A stretch of 55,605 bases of DNA from CAYMUN01 sp964393835. GTDB taxonomy: Bacteria > Patescibacteriota > Saccharimonadia > Saccharimonadales > UBA4665. The translations under genes were made by a program, and so were the position numbers. Location: positions 1-55,605 of the forward strand of contig CAYMUN010000007.1 of NCBI GenBank assembly GCA_964393835.1, in the 5' to 3' direction. The notes beneath the pieces were generated by a model that saw only the letters and a list, made by a program, of their open reading frames with translations, did not search any database and was not told the origin of the DNA. Numbering within the stretch: the first letter of the stretch is position 1; every line of letters begins with the position of its first letter. Shown here piece after piece: positions 1 to 7,759 of this stretch.

Positions 1-24
1 TCGTCCAGCCGTTGCTGCTTCGTC

Positions 25-594
25 TTAACCACGTTGCACCTGCCAGACACGATGCTTAAACGGATGACCGGGAATCGATCCCATGTTGTATTCATCTGTT
101 GGCTCGGCCCCTAAGCGTATAGCGAGTTGTTCGCTCCTTTTATTGCCTGGAGCTATCTCGAGCACTATTTTTGTAAGCTCCCAAACTCTAAATACGCAAT
201 TAAAGGCTTCTCCAAATGAGGCTAGAGCATAGCCTTTACCCTCATATTCTTTCGATAGCCAGTACCCCGCTTGGCAACTTTTAGCTTCTATATCGCGATC
301 CCTGAAGCCAATGCCGCCAATAATCTTATTATTGGTTTTTTCAACGATCCTAAAAGCAAGGTATTCGTCTTTAGCCTGACCGGTCATATTCTCAGCAACA
401 TGCTGGCGCGTTGATTCTAAAGTCGAATCAATAGCCCACTTTTGATAGGTGCTCAAGTGCTCTCTATCAGCGTCTACTGCGGTGTACAAGCTTTCGGCGT
501 CATCAAGCTTGGCAAGTCGCAAATAAATATCCGGCTTGTCTGGAACTTCAAGCTCCTCAGGATAGGTAATTGTAGTGTTAACTTTTTTTGTCAT
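25..594 (-). CDS. GNAT-family N-acetyltransferase (RimJ/RimL-like)
   Basis: Predicted acetyl-CoA-dependent N-acetyltransferase of about 189 residues, of the type that acetylates a protein N-terminus or a small amine; the substrate cannot be read from sequence. The acetyl-CoA binding turn is visible as EGKGYA after a GYWLSKEY strand, and a GGIGFRD strand precedes it, the usual RimJ/RimL order. An upstream in-frame ATG would add 11 residues, but the start at 594 (MTKKVNTT) is preferred because the upstream small gene stops one base before it, so the two are probably co-translated. The gene is complete, with TAA at 25-27. Bases 1-24 hold nothing recognisable. Confidence 0.8.
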   Translation of the reverse strand: MTKKVNTTITYPEELEVPDKPDIYLRLAKLDDAESLYTAVDADREHLSTYQKWAIDSTLESTRQHVAENMTGQAKDEYLAFRIVEKTNNKIIGGIGFRDRDIEAKSCQAGYWLSKEYEGKGYALASFGEAFNCVFRVWELTKIVLEIAPGNKRSEQLAIRLGAEPTDEYNMGSIPGHPFKHRVWQVQRG

Positions 595-595
595 A

Positions 596-799
596 TTAAT
601 TCTTTTTCCTGAAAAAGCTGTGGCCAAAATGCAATAAATTTTGCAGAGCGCCGATTAGAAAGATTAGGGTTAGCAAGTAGTACAAGAAGTTGCCGCGGTC
701 GATGCTGAGGCTGACAAATCCATAGGCTAGACCAAGCTCGACCAAGCCAAAAACGAGTAAGCCCAGTTTAGTTTGGTGCCATTTTTGCAGTTGCTTCAT
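596..799 (-). CDS. Small two-helix membrane protein, unknown function
   Basis: A 67-residue protein with a charged start (MKQLQKWHQTK), two hydrophobic helices at roughly residues 12-32 and 39-58, and a basic tail (FFRKKN), so probably an inner-membrane hairpin. I do not recognise the family. It ends one base before the acetyltransferase start, giving a two-gene operon. A TAGGAT hexamer (plus strand 807-812) ends 7 nt before the ATG, the leaderless spacing seen at many first genes in this window. Function unknown. Confidence 0.6.
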   Translation of the reverse strand: MKQLQKWHQTKLGLLVFGLVELGLAYGFVSLSIDRGNFLYYLLTLIFLIGALQNLLHFGHSFFRKKN

Positions 800-903
800 G
801 CGTTATATCCTAATCTGCACAATAGGGCGGTTTACGTCCAAAAGGCACGTTTTTCGTCCTATTTGGCTGGGTAGGTATTGGGTCGGGGGCTGCTTAAACA
901 TAG

Positions 904-3045
904 CTATTTCTTGTTGGTTTTGTCGGCTAGTTCGCGGGCGGCGGCTTTCATGGAGAGCTGCAGGCGGCCGCGGTCGTCTATGGCTACTAGTTTAACAGTG
1001 ACGAGATCGCCCTCTTTGACGATGTCGCTGGTTTTTTCGACGCGGTCTTCGGAAAGCTCGGAAATATGTACTAGGCCGTCTTTGCCAGGCATGATTTGCA
1101 CGAAGGCACCGAAGTCCATGACGCTGACCACTGGTTTGTCGCGGTAGATGCTGCCGACTTCCGGCTCGGCGACGATATCGTTGATCATCTGCTTGGCGGC
1201 AGCGATTGATTCGCCGTTGGGGCTGGCAATCATCACTGTGCCATCGTCTTTGATGTCGATGTCGGCGCCGGTTTCGCCGGTGATGCGCTGGATGGTCTCG
1301 CCGCCCTTGCCGATGACTTCGCGGATCTTATCTGGATTGATCTGGATTGATTCAACACGAGGCGCGTAGGGGCTCATTTCGTTTGGCGTAGAGATGGTGG
1401 TCTTCATGTGCTCCAAGATGTGGGCCCTGCCCTCTTTACCCTGCTCCAGAGCCTGTTTGAGGATATTGACGGGCAGGCCGTGGACTTTCATATCCATCTG
1501 CAGGGCAGTGATGCCTGTGGGCGTACCAGTGACCTTGAAATCCATGTCGCCAGCGAAATCTTCGGCATCGGCGATGTCGCTCAAGATGTACGGTTTACCA
1601 TCCTCAATCATCAGGCCCATGGCGATGCCGCTGACCATGTCCTTAAGCGGCACGCCGGCGTCCAGCAGCGCTAGGCAACTGGAGCAGGTGGCGGCCATAG
1701 AGGTCGAGCCGTTTTGACTCATGATCTCAGTCACGGTACGGATCATGTAGGGGAATTCCGACTCGGATGGCAAAACGGCGGTTAAAGCACGCTCGGCGAG
1801 GTAGCCATGGCCGATTTCACGACGACCCGGGGAGCCCAGGCGGCGGACTTCACCGACAGTGTAGCCGGGAGCGTTGTAGTGGTGGATATAGCGGCGCTCG
1901 CCCTCTTTTTCCATGGTATCTACTAGTTGGACGTAGCTCAGTGGCGCAAGGGTGACAATGTTAAATGCCTGGGTCAAGCCACGAGTAAAGATGCTGGAGC
2001 CGTGGGCCCGCGGCAGCAGACCAATCTCGCTGCTCAAAGGTCGGACTTCGGTCAGTTTGCGGCCGTCGGGGCGGAGGTTGTGCTCAATAATTCCCTGGCG
2101 AACGTCTTTGTGAAGAGCAGACTGAAAGGCTTCGTCATAGTCGCCTTTTACCGCCACGTAGTCGTTGCCTAGTTTGTCGGTCAATTCAGCGTGCATATCG
2201 TCTTTGAGCTGCAGGATCAAGACGTTGCGCTCCGGATACGGTTTGCGCAGATCTTCGCCGAGCTTGCCCTCTAGCCAGTCGTTGACGGTTTTTTGAATGG
2301 TCGCATCGGGTAGCATCAGGGTGAATTCCTGCTTGGTGACACCGACTTTTTCGGCTAATTCCTCTTGGAGTTTGATGGCAGGCTGCATGGCTTCAAAAGC
2401 GTAGGCGATGGCTTCGGCGACTTGGTCTTCGGTGACCTCTGAAGCCCCGGCTTCGACCATCATGACGCCATCTTTGGTACCCGCAACGACCAAGTCGAGA
2501 TCACCACTATCCAGTTGCTCTGGGGATGCAAAGGCGGTGTACTTACCATCGACTAATCCAACCCGTAGGCCAGCGACCGGGCCGTCAAACGGTGCGCCGC
2601 TCAGCATAAAGGCGGCACTCATAGCCATCATAGCCACCATGTCAGGGCGAAAAGTAGGATCCATACTCAAAACCGTGGCCACACCCTGGGCCTCGTGCCG
2701 ATAGCCCTTAGGCCATAGCGGACGAATTGGTCGATCAATCAGGCGACCAATCAGGATAGCGTCATCGGATGGTCGGCCTTCCCTTTTGATAAAGCGCGAG
2801 CCGCTGACTTTACCGGCGGCGTACATTTTTTCTTCGTAATCGATACTTAGCGGGAAATAATCCATGCTAATCGGCGTCTTGCCGACCATCGCCGTACCAA
2901 GTACTACCGTGTCGCCGTAACGCACCAAAACTGAGGCGCTGGTTCGAAAACCGACGCGACCGACTTCCATGCTCAGCGGGCGGCCGCAGAGCTCGGTCTC
3001 GACTTTGATAATATCTTTGCCCATTGGGTTCTTAACTGCTGCCAT
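904..3045 (-). CDS. pnp: Polyribonucleotide nucleotidyltransferase (PNPase)
   Basis: A 713-residue PNPase, the phosphate-dependent 3'-5' exoribonuclease of mRNA turnover, acting as a ring trimer in the cytoplasm. The full family order is present: first RNase PH domain (about 10-145), helical linker, second RNase PH domain (about 310-550, with GSPGRREIGHG and SQNGSTSMA segments), KH domain with the IGKGG loop near 565, and a C-terminal S1 domain (DFGAFVQI and GLVHISELS near 640-665). Length matches the family. An AGAAAGG Shine-Dalgarno lies 7 nt before ATG 3045. It follows rpsO on the same strand, the classic rpsO-pnp pairing, with a 167-bp spacer carrying a hairpin at 3180-3199 and a possible -10 (TATATT). 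Confidence 0.98.
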   Translation of the reverse strand: MAAVKNPMGKDIIKVETELCGRPLSMEVGRVGFRTSASVLVRYGDTVVLGTAMVGKTPISMDYFPLSIDYEEKMYAAGKVSGSRFIKREGRPSDDAILIGRLIDRPIRPLWPKGYRHEAQGVATVLSMDPTFRPDMVAMMAMSAAFMLSGAPFDGPVAGLRVGLVDGKYTAFASPEQLDSGDLDLVVAGTKDGVMMVEAGASEVTEDQVAEAIAYAFEAMQPAIKLQEELAEKVGVTKQEFTLMLPDATIQKTVNDWLEGKLGEDLRKPYPERNVLILQLKDDMHAELTDKLGNDYVAVKGDYDEAFQSALHKDVRQGIIEHNLRPDGRKLTEVRPLSSEIGLLPRAHGSSIFTRGLTQAFNIVTLAPLSYVQLVDTMEKEGERRYIHHYNAPGYTVGEVRRLGSPGRREIGHGYLAERALTAVLPSESEFPYMIRTVTEIMSQNGSTSMAATCSSCLALLDAGVPLKDMVSGIAMGLMIEDGKPYILSDIADAEDFAGDMDFKVTGTPTGITALQMDMKVHGLPVNILKQALEQGKEGRAHILEHMKTTISTPNEMSPYAPRVESIQINPDKIREVIGKGGETIQRITGETGADIDIKDDGTVMIASPNGESIAAAKQMINDIVAEPEVGSIYRDKPVVSVMDFGAFVQIMPGKDGLVHISELSEDRVEKTSDIVKEGDLVTVKLVAIDDRGRLQLSMKAAARELADKTNKK

Positions 3046-3179
3046 AAAGTGGCCTTTCTATTAGAGAATTCTCACCAGGGTTCAAATATACCCGCGCTCT
3101 TGTGCTAAAACAATCGCGTTATATCTGTTGCCCTGGGGAGAAATCAACTCACTGGGTTAGTTAATGTGCACAAGCTTGA

Positions 3180-3199
3180 ATCCTCGATAGCTCGAGAAT
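3180..3199 (-). other. Short hairpin in the rpsO-pnp spacer
   Basis: Eight-base arms at 3180-3187 and 3192-3199 pair around a 4-nt loop, with one G-U pair on the minus-strand RNA. It lies just after the rpsO stop and upstream of pnp. There is no T-run, so it is not a convincing intrinsic terminator. In other bacteria the rpsO-pnp spacer carries an RNA-processing stem; whether this one does so is inference. Confidence 0.35.
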
Positions 3200-3212
3200 C
3201 CTGGTCTGGGCA

Positions 3213-3479
3213 CTAGCGGCGGATGCCGAGTTTCTTGATGAGATCCAAGTAAGCCTGGCTGTCGCGCTTGGCAATATAGCGCAGCAGGCGGCGGCGTTTG
3301 CCGACCATTTGTAATAGCCCTCTACGCGCCATAAAATCGTGCTTATTAACCTTGAGGTGCTCGGTCAATTCTTTGATACGCTCACTCAGCACGGCCACTT
3401 GCGCGCTCGAACCACCTGTATCCTTGTCATGCACCTGCGCGCTCTTGATAGCCGCAGCTTTCTTGTCTTTTACAATCAT
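3213..3479 (-). CDS. rpsO: 30S ribosomal protein S15
   Basis: Ribosomal protein S15, which binds 16S rRNA early in small-subunit assembly. The signature is clear: DTGGSSAQVAVLSERI, the HDFMARRGLLQMVGKRR stretch and a YLDLIKKLGIRR end. The reading frame opens at 3488, but the ATG at 3479 (MIVKDKKAAA) is favoured because a TTGCGT/17 bp/TAGAAT promoter ends 7 nt before it and the upstream ATG overlaps the -10. With that start it is 88 residues, the family norm. The product is thus probably translated from a leaderless mRNA. It lies upstream of pnp. Confidence 0.95.
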   Translation of the reverse strand: MIVKDKKAAAIKSAQVHDKDTGGSSAQVAVLSERIKELTEHLKVNKHDFMARRGLLQMVGKRRRLLRYIAKRDSQAYLDLIKKLGIRR

Positions 3480-3486
3480 TAAGTTC

Positions 3487-3515
3487 ATTCTACCAGATCA
3501 TGACCCCTAACGCAA
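3487..3515 (-). promoter_or_regulatory. rpsO promoter (leaderless)
   Basis: On the minus strand: -35 TTGCGT (3510-3515), a 17-bp spacer, then -10 TAGAAT (3487-3492) preceded by TGG. The predicted transcription start falls on or next to the ATG at 3479. Confidence 0.6.
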
Positions 3516-3580
3516 CCCAGGATCTTTAAAAATGTACTCAGTCAATGAAGATTGGTTTGTAAGTCGCTGCCTGAGGGCTG

Positions 3581-3650
3581 CCACCCAATGGATACCCAAT
3601 GGCTATGCGCTGGATACCCATTAACTAGTCAATGGCTACCTAATGGGTGG
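3581..3650. repeat. Short repeats with hairpin potential between rpsO and truB
   Basis: Two adjacent 11-bp units (CCCAATGGATA at 3584-3594, CCCAATGGCTA at 3595-3605) are followed by inverted and direct variants (GGATACCCATT, CAATGGCTACC, ATGGGTGG). CCACCC at 3581 pairs with GGGTGG at 3645-3650, and TACCCATTAA near 3615 can pair with nearby ATGGGT copies. It lies downstream of truB and upstream of the rpsO promoter, so it could act as the truB 3' end structure. No coding potential is seen. Confidence 0.4.
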
Positions 3651-3667
3651 TAGGGGCTAAAAAGGAC

Positions 3668-4363
3668 TTAAATTGAGTTGTTGGCATATTCGGTTATGAG
3701 CTCCGGAGTGAGCTTTTCGGTTGAGATAGCGTCTTGTATGTTAAATTGGCCGACGCTTAGGCGGCGGAGGGTGGTAGTATAGGCGCCGGTGCCGAGGGCT
3801 TCGCCCAGATCAGTGACTAGGGTGCGAATATACGTACCCGAGGTGACTTCGCTGACTATTTTTACCTCTGGGTAGGTGTAGTCAGTGAACTCTAGGCGAT
3901 GGATAGTGGTGGGACGGGCTTCAATAATGACTTCTTTGCCCGCTCGAGCCAGTTTATAGGCCCGCTGGCCATTGACCTTGATAGCTGAATAGGCTGGGGG
4001 TACTTGCATGATGGGCCCACGGAATTTTTCTAGGGCTTCTCGTAAGGCTTCGGTGGATGGTTCAGCACTCGATACGACGGTAATTTCGCCCTCGGGATCA
4101 CCAGTGGAGCTGATTTGACCGAGTTTTAGGGTTACTTCGTAAGTTTTATCGAGTTTGCTAAATTCAGCGGCCCGGCGGGTATATTCTTTGCCGATTAAGA
4201 GCACTAAAAGGCCAGTGGCGAAAGGATCAAGGGTGCCGGTGTGGCCGACTTTGACGTTTTTGGGCTTTTTACCCTCAGCGCTGGCCACAATACGACGCAC
4301 ATAATTGACGACGTCAAAGCTCGTCCAGGTTGCCGGTTTATCAACTAGTAGCAAGCCTTGCAT
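3668..4363 (-). CDS. truB: tRNA pseudouridine(55) synthase
   Basis: TruB isomerises U55 in the T-loop of tRNAs. The N-terminus LLVDKPATWTSFDVVN and the catalytic segment GHTGTLDPFATGLL (Asp nucleophile near residue 47) are diagnostic, followed by QVPPAYSAIKVNGQRAY. At 231 residues it is shorter than the roughly 300-residue E. coli type and seems to lack a C-terminal PUA-like domain, which is common in compact genomes. It starts 3 nt after the stop of the DHH gene, so the two are almost certainly translationally coupled. Confidence 0.95.
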   Translation of the reverse strand: MQGLLLVDKPATWTSFDVVNYVRRIVASAEGKKPKNVKVGHTGTLDPFATGLLVLLIGKEYTRRAAEFSKLDKTYEVTLKLGQISSTGDPEGEITVVSSAEPSTEALREALEKFRGPIMQVPPAYSAIKVNGQRAYKLARAGKEVIIEARPTTIHRLEFTDYTYPEVKIVSEVTSGTYIRTLVTDLGEALGTGAYTTTLRRLSVGQFNIQDAISTEKLTPELITEYANNSI

Positions 4364-4366
4364 TGA

Positions 4367-6004
4367 TTACTGGGGTGGCGCGGGGTTGCCAAACTGGAAC
4401 GGAATAGGTGGCGGCACTGGGGGTGGCGCGCTTGGGTCGATTACCTGAGGTGGAGGGCTCGGCGGATCAACCGGTGGTAATGGTGGCTGTGAATCAGGCG
4501 GCGGGGTTACCGGGACAGCTGGATGCAGTTCACTTCCCAGCGGTTGGGCGCCAAGGGCTTGCACCGGCTCGTCCGGTAAATTTACACCATCGCCAGTTAG
4601 GGCCCGACTGACTTCGTCGCGGGCAGCATCGAGATTTGCCGGATCGGCGTGCGGGCTGCCCAATGATTTTTCTAATTCAGCCAGGGTATGACTGGCTACG
4701 TCGTCAGTAACCGGTGGCTCGGGCGGTTGCCACGGCACAGGATCTGGGGCTGGTGGGGACGGTGCTGGTGGCGGTGCTGGTGGCGGTGGTGATGGCACAA
4801 CCGGAGGAGTATACGGTGGCGGTGGCGCGCCTGAGGGCGTATTGTCGGCTTTCTCAGTATTAAATAACAGAGGTGGTTCCTCGATAGGGAGGCCTAACGG
4901 ATCGGCAGCCCCCTGCTCGGCCGGCGACAAGAAACTGCCAAGCGAAGGCGGCTCGGTAATCATACGAGCTCCGGGCGTAACGGTAATTCGGGGCTCAGTA
5001 TCTGCTGAAGGAAATGGCGGTTCAGGCGTTTGGTTATCCTGCGTCTGGTCACTGTCCGAAGGCTGGCCGAAATCTGGTAGTGGCGGCTCTGGCGAGGAGA
5101 CATGCTGGTCAATAAAGGAGTCTTGAGGCGTAGATTCCCCCTGGATAGGTTCCTCGGCAGGAGTTTCATCATCCGCGCTATGCTTAATCTCCAGTAGGCC
5201 ATCGCCGTGATCGACGTGATCATCTGAAGCGTCTTCTCGCCTAATTAGGCTACCGCCGGAGTCTTCTGCTAATTTAGTGGCTACTAGCTGTTGGTTAGCA
5301 CCGGCGGCCATCAATATGGCGCTGGCATTCATGGTCTGGGAAGTTGTCTTATCATTGCTAAAGCGATCTGTTTCGGCAACAATACCGGTCAGCAGTGCCG
5401 TAGCGATCTGGCCATCGATTAAATCGTTACCCCCGAGTATTTTTGCCAGGTCAGTTACCAGCTCGCTGAGGCTGCTGGCTTGCGGATCAGTCCAGTTCAA
5501 CGTACCCAGCTCGCCGCCGTCAGCGATATTAATCGTGGCTACCGTGGCATCATGCAGGATCCGGCCGTGGGCCGTAATCGCTTCGTCGAGATCTTCCTGG
5601 AGGCGCACCCCTAACGCCACTACCACTTCAACGTTAAAATCACCCTGGGTAAATGTCAGGTCGGCTTCGCTGATTGACGTACGGTATGGGGTAATAAAGA
5701 TCCGTACGACGTTGTCTTCGACTTTATACCGTAGTTTGTCGGCTTTGGCTTTATCGAGAGAAACGATAAAATCACGCAGCGAATCGGTGTTTTTTTCCAG
5801 CGTGTCTTCTGGTTGCAGAAATTCCAGGGTCGAGGGTATGTCACCGCTAAAAACAGCCGCGGCATGCTTGCCTTGTTTGTTGAGCAGGAGCGTCAAACCG
5901 ATACAACTGGCTAGCTGATCGACCGAAGGGTTACGGCTAACCGTCACCAATATGTTATTGGCTTTTTTAAGCTTTTCGGCAAGCTGGGCTTTGCTATCGT
6001 CCAT
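4367..6004 (-). CDS. DHH-family phosphoesterase-like protein with proline-rich tail
   Basis: A 545-residue protein. Residues 1-260 resemble the DHH/NrnA phosphoesterase core, but the metal-binding motifs look degenerate: motif I reads SRNPSVDQLAS instead of a His-rich PDGDA form, and a canonical DHH triplet is not seen (HDATVATINIAD occupies that place). Residues about 275-545 are low-complexity, Pro-rich and acidic, and probably disordered. Family members cleave nanoRNA or cyclic dinucleotides; here the altered motifs make catalysis uncertain. It is coupled to truB and divergent from rpsT. The start at 6004 is the first in-frame ATG, with only a weak Shine-Dalgarno. Confidence 0.75.
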   Translation of the reverse strand: MDDSKAQLAEKLKKANNILVTVSRNPSVDQLASCIGLTLLLNKQGKHAAAVFSGDIPSTLEFLQPEDTLEKNTDSLRDFIVSLDKAKADKLRYKVEDNVVRIFITPYRTSISEADLTFTQGDFNVEVVVALGVRLQEDLDEAITAHGRILHDATVATINIADGGELGTLNWTDPQASSLSELVTDLAKILGGNDLIDGQIATALLTGIVAETDRFSNDKTTSQTMNASAILMAAGANQQLVATKLAEDSGGSLIRREDASDDHVDHGDGLLEIKHSADDETPAEEPIQGESTPQDSFIDQHVSSPEPPLPDFGQPSDSDQTQDNQTPEPPFPSADTEPRITVTPGARMITEPPSLGSFLSPAEQGAADPLGLPIEEPPLLFNTEKADNTPSGAPPPPYTPPVVPSPPPPAPPPAPSPPAPDPVPWQPPEPPVTDDVASHTLAELEKSLGSPHADPANLDAARDEVSRALTGDGVNLPDEPVQALGAQPLGSELHPAVPVTPPPDSQPPLPPVDPPSPPPQVIDPSAPPPVPPPIPFQFGNPAPPQ

Positions 6005-6094
6005 GAACTTGGTTTCCAGTTTTTTGTTTTAGCAGACTTTCACCTTTGAGCCTACCATAAAAGCTCATGCTTGTCCATCATTTTCTCTACTCGC

Positions 6095-6124
6095 TTTACA
6101 AGTATGATTCCTATCTGGTATAGT
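6095..6124 (+). promoter_or_regulatory. rpsT promoter
   Basis: TTTACA (6095-6100), an 18-bp spacer and TATAGT (6119-6124) lie about 45 bp before the rpsT ATG. An AAAGGAAT Shine-Dalgarno precedes the start, so unlike many genes here rpsT has a leader, the usual place for S20 autoregulation. Confidence 0.6.
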
Positions 6125-6170
6125 CACTATTCTAAACTAATAAAAGCATAAGCTTATATAAAGGAATCCC

Positions 6171-6512
6171 ATGCCGATCATCAAATCCGCCAAAAAGCGT
6201 GTGCGTACCGCTCGAAAAGCCAGCGTTCGCAACAGCAAAACCCGTCGTGGTTTGCGCACTGCCCTAAAGGCCTTTACTAAGAGCCCCTCTGCCAAGGGTC
6301 ACAGCAGCGCCCAGAGTCATCTCGACAAAGCCGTTAAAAAGGGCGTCATTCACAAAAACAAAGCCGCCCGCCTCAAGAAACAAGCCGCTAAAAGGGCCAA
6401 AGCCGCCGGCGTGAAACCTGTCAAAGCTGCTCCAAAAAAGGCTGCTCCAGCCAAAAAAACCACTCCGGCAAAGAAACCAGCCACTAAAAAATCCCCTGCC
6501 AAGAAAAAGTAA
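6171..6512 (+). CDS. rpsT: 30S ribosomal protein S20 with lysine/alanine-rich tail
   Basis: S20 binds 16S rRNA. Residues 1-85 carry the family pattern (MPIIKSAKKRVRTARKASVRN, RGLRTALKAFTK, HLDKAVKKGVIHKNKAARLKK, split here across the region). The protein is 113 residues against a usual 85-90; the extra C-terminus is a repetitive KKAAPAKKTTPAKK-type segment like histone H1 or HU tails, expected to be disordered and strongly basic. A Shine-Dalgarno (AAAGGAAT) sits 4-5 nt before ATG 6171. It is divergent from the DHH gene. Confidence 0.95.
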   Translation: MPIIKSAKKRVRTARKASVRNSKTRRGLRTALKAFTKSPSAKGHSSAQSHLDKAVKKGVIHKNKAARLKKQAAKRAKAAGVKPVKAAPKKAAPAKKTTPAKKPATKKSPAKKK

Positions 6513-6513
6513 T

Positions 6514-6567
6514 TTAGCGAATCGCCAAAAACCCGAAAACCACGGCCAGGATAGCAAAGACTACCAT
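6514..6567 (-). CDS. Possible 17-residue hydrophobic peptide
   Basis: On the minus strand the ATG at 6567 opens a 17-codon frame (MVVFAILAVVFGFLAIR) ending at TAA 6514-6516, almost all membrane-helix residues. The frame continues upstream without a start (HAPQYEKHG) to an in-frame TAA inside a TATAAT. No Shine-Dalgarno is seen. It may be a real tiny membrane peptide, a remnant, or chance. Confidence 0.25.
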   Translation of the reverse strand: MVVFAILAVVFGFLAIR

Positions 6568-6627
6568 GCCGTGTTTTTCGTATTGCGGGGCGTGCCAGAA
6601 TTATACCAAAACGTCTGCTTAAGTTAT

Positions 6628-6712
6628 GGCCTACATGCTAAACGTATATACACTTAGTAACATTTAACAGATACAGCTAGTATTATTTGTATATACGTTT
6701 AGCATGTAGGCC
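6628..6712. repeat. Perfect 25-bp inverted repeat with 35-bp loop
   Basis: The arms 6628-6652 and 6688-6712 are exact reverse complements over all 25 bases (outer end GGCCTACATGC, inner end ATATACA). The 35-bp loop is AT-rich. It sits between the convergent rpsT and holA genes. There is no T-run, no flanking target duplication and no ORF inside. Confidence 0.9.
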
Positions 6713-6750
6713 CAGAGGGATCAGCGTACCGAAGCGCTCGTTGCCGGTAT

Positions 6751-7677
6751 TTATAAGCCCTCACTGAGGGTGAGGAGGTAATGCTGGAGAGCTTCATCGG
6801 CGTCGATGCTAGTGCGTTTGGATTTGAGATCAATTGATAGAAGATCGCTAACTAGTTTTTTAAGCTCAGTAAGGCTGAGACCGCGGGCGATGGATTGGCT
6901 CTTGCCGAGGACGTAAGGATTGATTTTGGCTTCGCGGGCAATTTGGTCAGTTGGTCGGTCACCGGCGGTTTTGATGACGGCCAGGACATGCAGCTGCCAG
7001 GCTAGCATGGCGACAATTTGGATGGGCTCGACTTTGAGTGCCCGCTGCTCGGCGTAAAGTTCGAGGGTGCGCTTAGCGTTACCCGCAAAGCCCGCTTCTA
7101 AGAGTTGGAATATGGTGCTCTGGGGGTTGGCTTCAGTGAGTAAATCTATAGTTTGCCGCGTAATGTTTGAACTATATAATAAAAGTTTTTCGAGTTCGTT
7201 GGATGCCATTTGCTGGTTAGGGCCGAGGCGTTCCACTAAATAGCGCGCGTCGGAAGCATTGATTGATCCGCCTCGTTCTTTGGCGACAGCCACTATCCAC
7301 TGTGCCAGGCCGTTGTGATCCAACCCTGGGAATTCGCGGAATTCAGTTTGTTTTTTTAAATACTTATAATAACTGAGTCGCTTGTCGAGTTTCGGCTCGA
7401 CAATAATTACATCGTTGGTTTCAGGGACATCAGACAATAATTGTTCAGCTTGCTCGGCAAAAGTTTTGTTGCTGCCCGGAGCCCGCAGGACAATCATTTT
7501 TCTGGCCGACAAAAATGGTAGACCATGTAAGGCTTCGCGCATTTGATCAATAGTGGCTTCCTGGCCGTCCAATCGTTGTAGCGCCAAGTCACCGTGTTTG
7601 GTCACAAAAGTGTCGACCAGAGTCCGCGCGGCACTTCCCAAACTAAAACTGTTTTCTCCTGTCAGCGTCACGATCAT
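6751..7677 (-). CDS. holA: DNA polymerase III delta subunit
   Basis: The clamp-loader delta subunit that opens the sliding clamp at the replication fork. The 308-residue length fits. Visible marks are the N-terminal TLTGENSFSLGSAARTL, the KMIVLRAPG strand, LDKRLSYYKYLKK, and the C-terminal collar helix segment INPYVLGKSQSIARGLS typical of HolA. A TACAAT -10 (plus strand 7685-7690) ends exactly 7 nt before ATG 7677, predicting a leaderless mRNA. It runs away from the otsAB fusion, with which it shares a short divergent promoter region. Confidence 0.92.
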   Translation of the reverse strand: MIVTLTGENSFSLGSAARTLVDTFVTKHGDLALQRLDGQEATIDQMREALHGLPFLSARKMIVLRAPGSNKTFAEQAEQLLSDVPETNDVIIVEPKLDKRLSYYKYLKKQTEFREFPGLDHNGLAQWIVAVAKERGGSINASDARYLVERLGPNQQMASNELEKLLLYSSNITRQTIDLLTEANPQSTIFQLLEAGFAGNAKRTLELYAEQRALKVEPIQIVAMLAWQLHVLAVIKTAGDRPTDQIAREAKINPYVLGKSQSIARGLSLTELKKLVSDLLSIDLKSKRTSIDADEALQHYLLTLSEGL

Positions 7678-7759
7678 AGAGCCTATTGTATAGCTTCGTA
7701 TGATAATTTATACAGTATTAAGAAGTGGCGTCTGCTATGCTACAGGGGTTATACTCTCT

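Noticed and set aside
904..2704. Several plus-strand ORFs of 60-107 codons inside pnp
   Set aside because: They are antisense shadows caused by the codon bias of pnp, without start signals or domains.
6628..6712. Reading the 25-bp inverted repeat as an ordinary intrinsic terminator
   Set aside because: The loop is 35 nt and no U-run follows on either strand.
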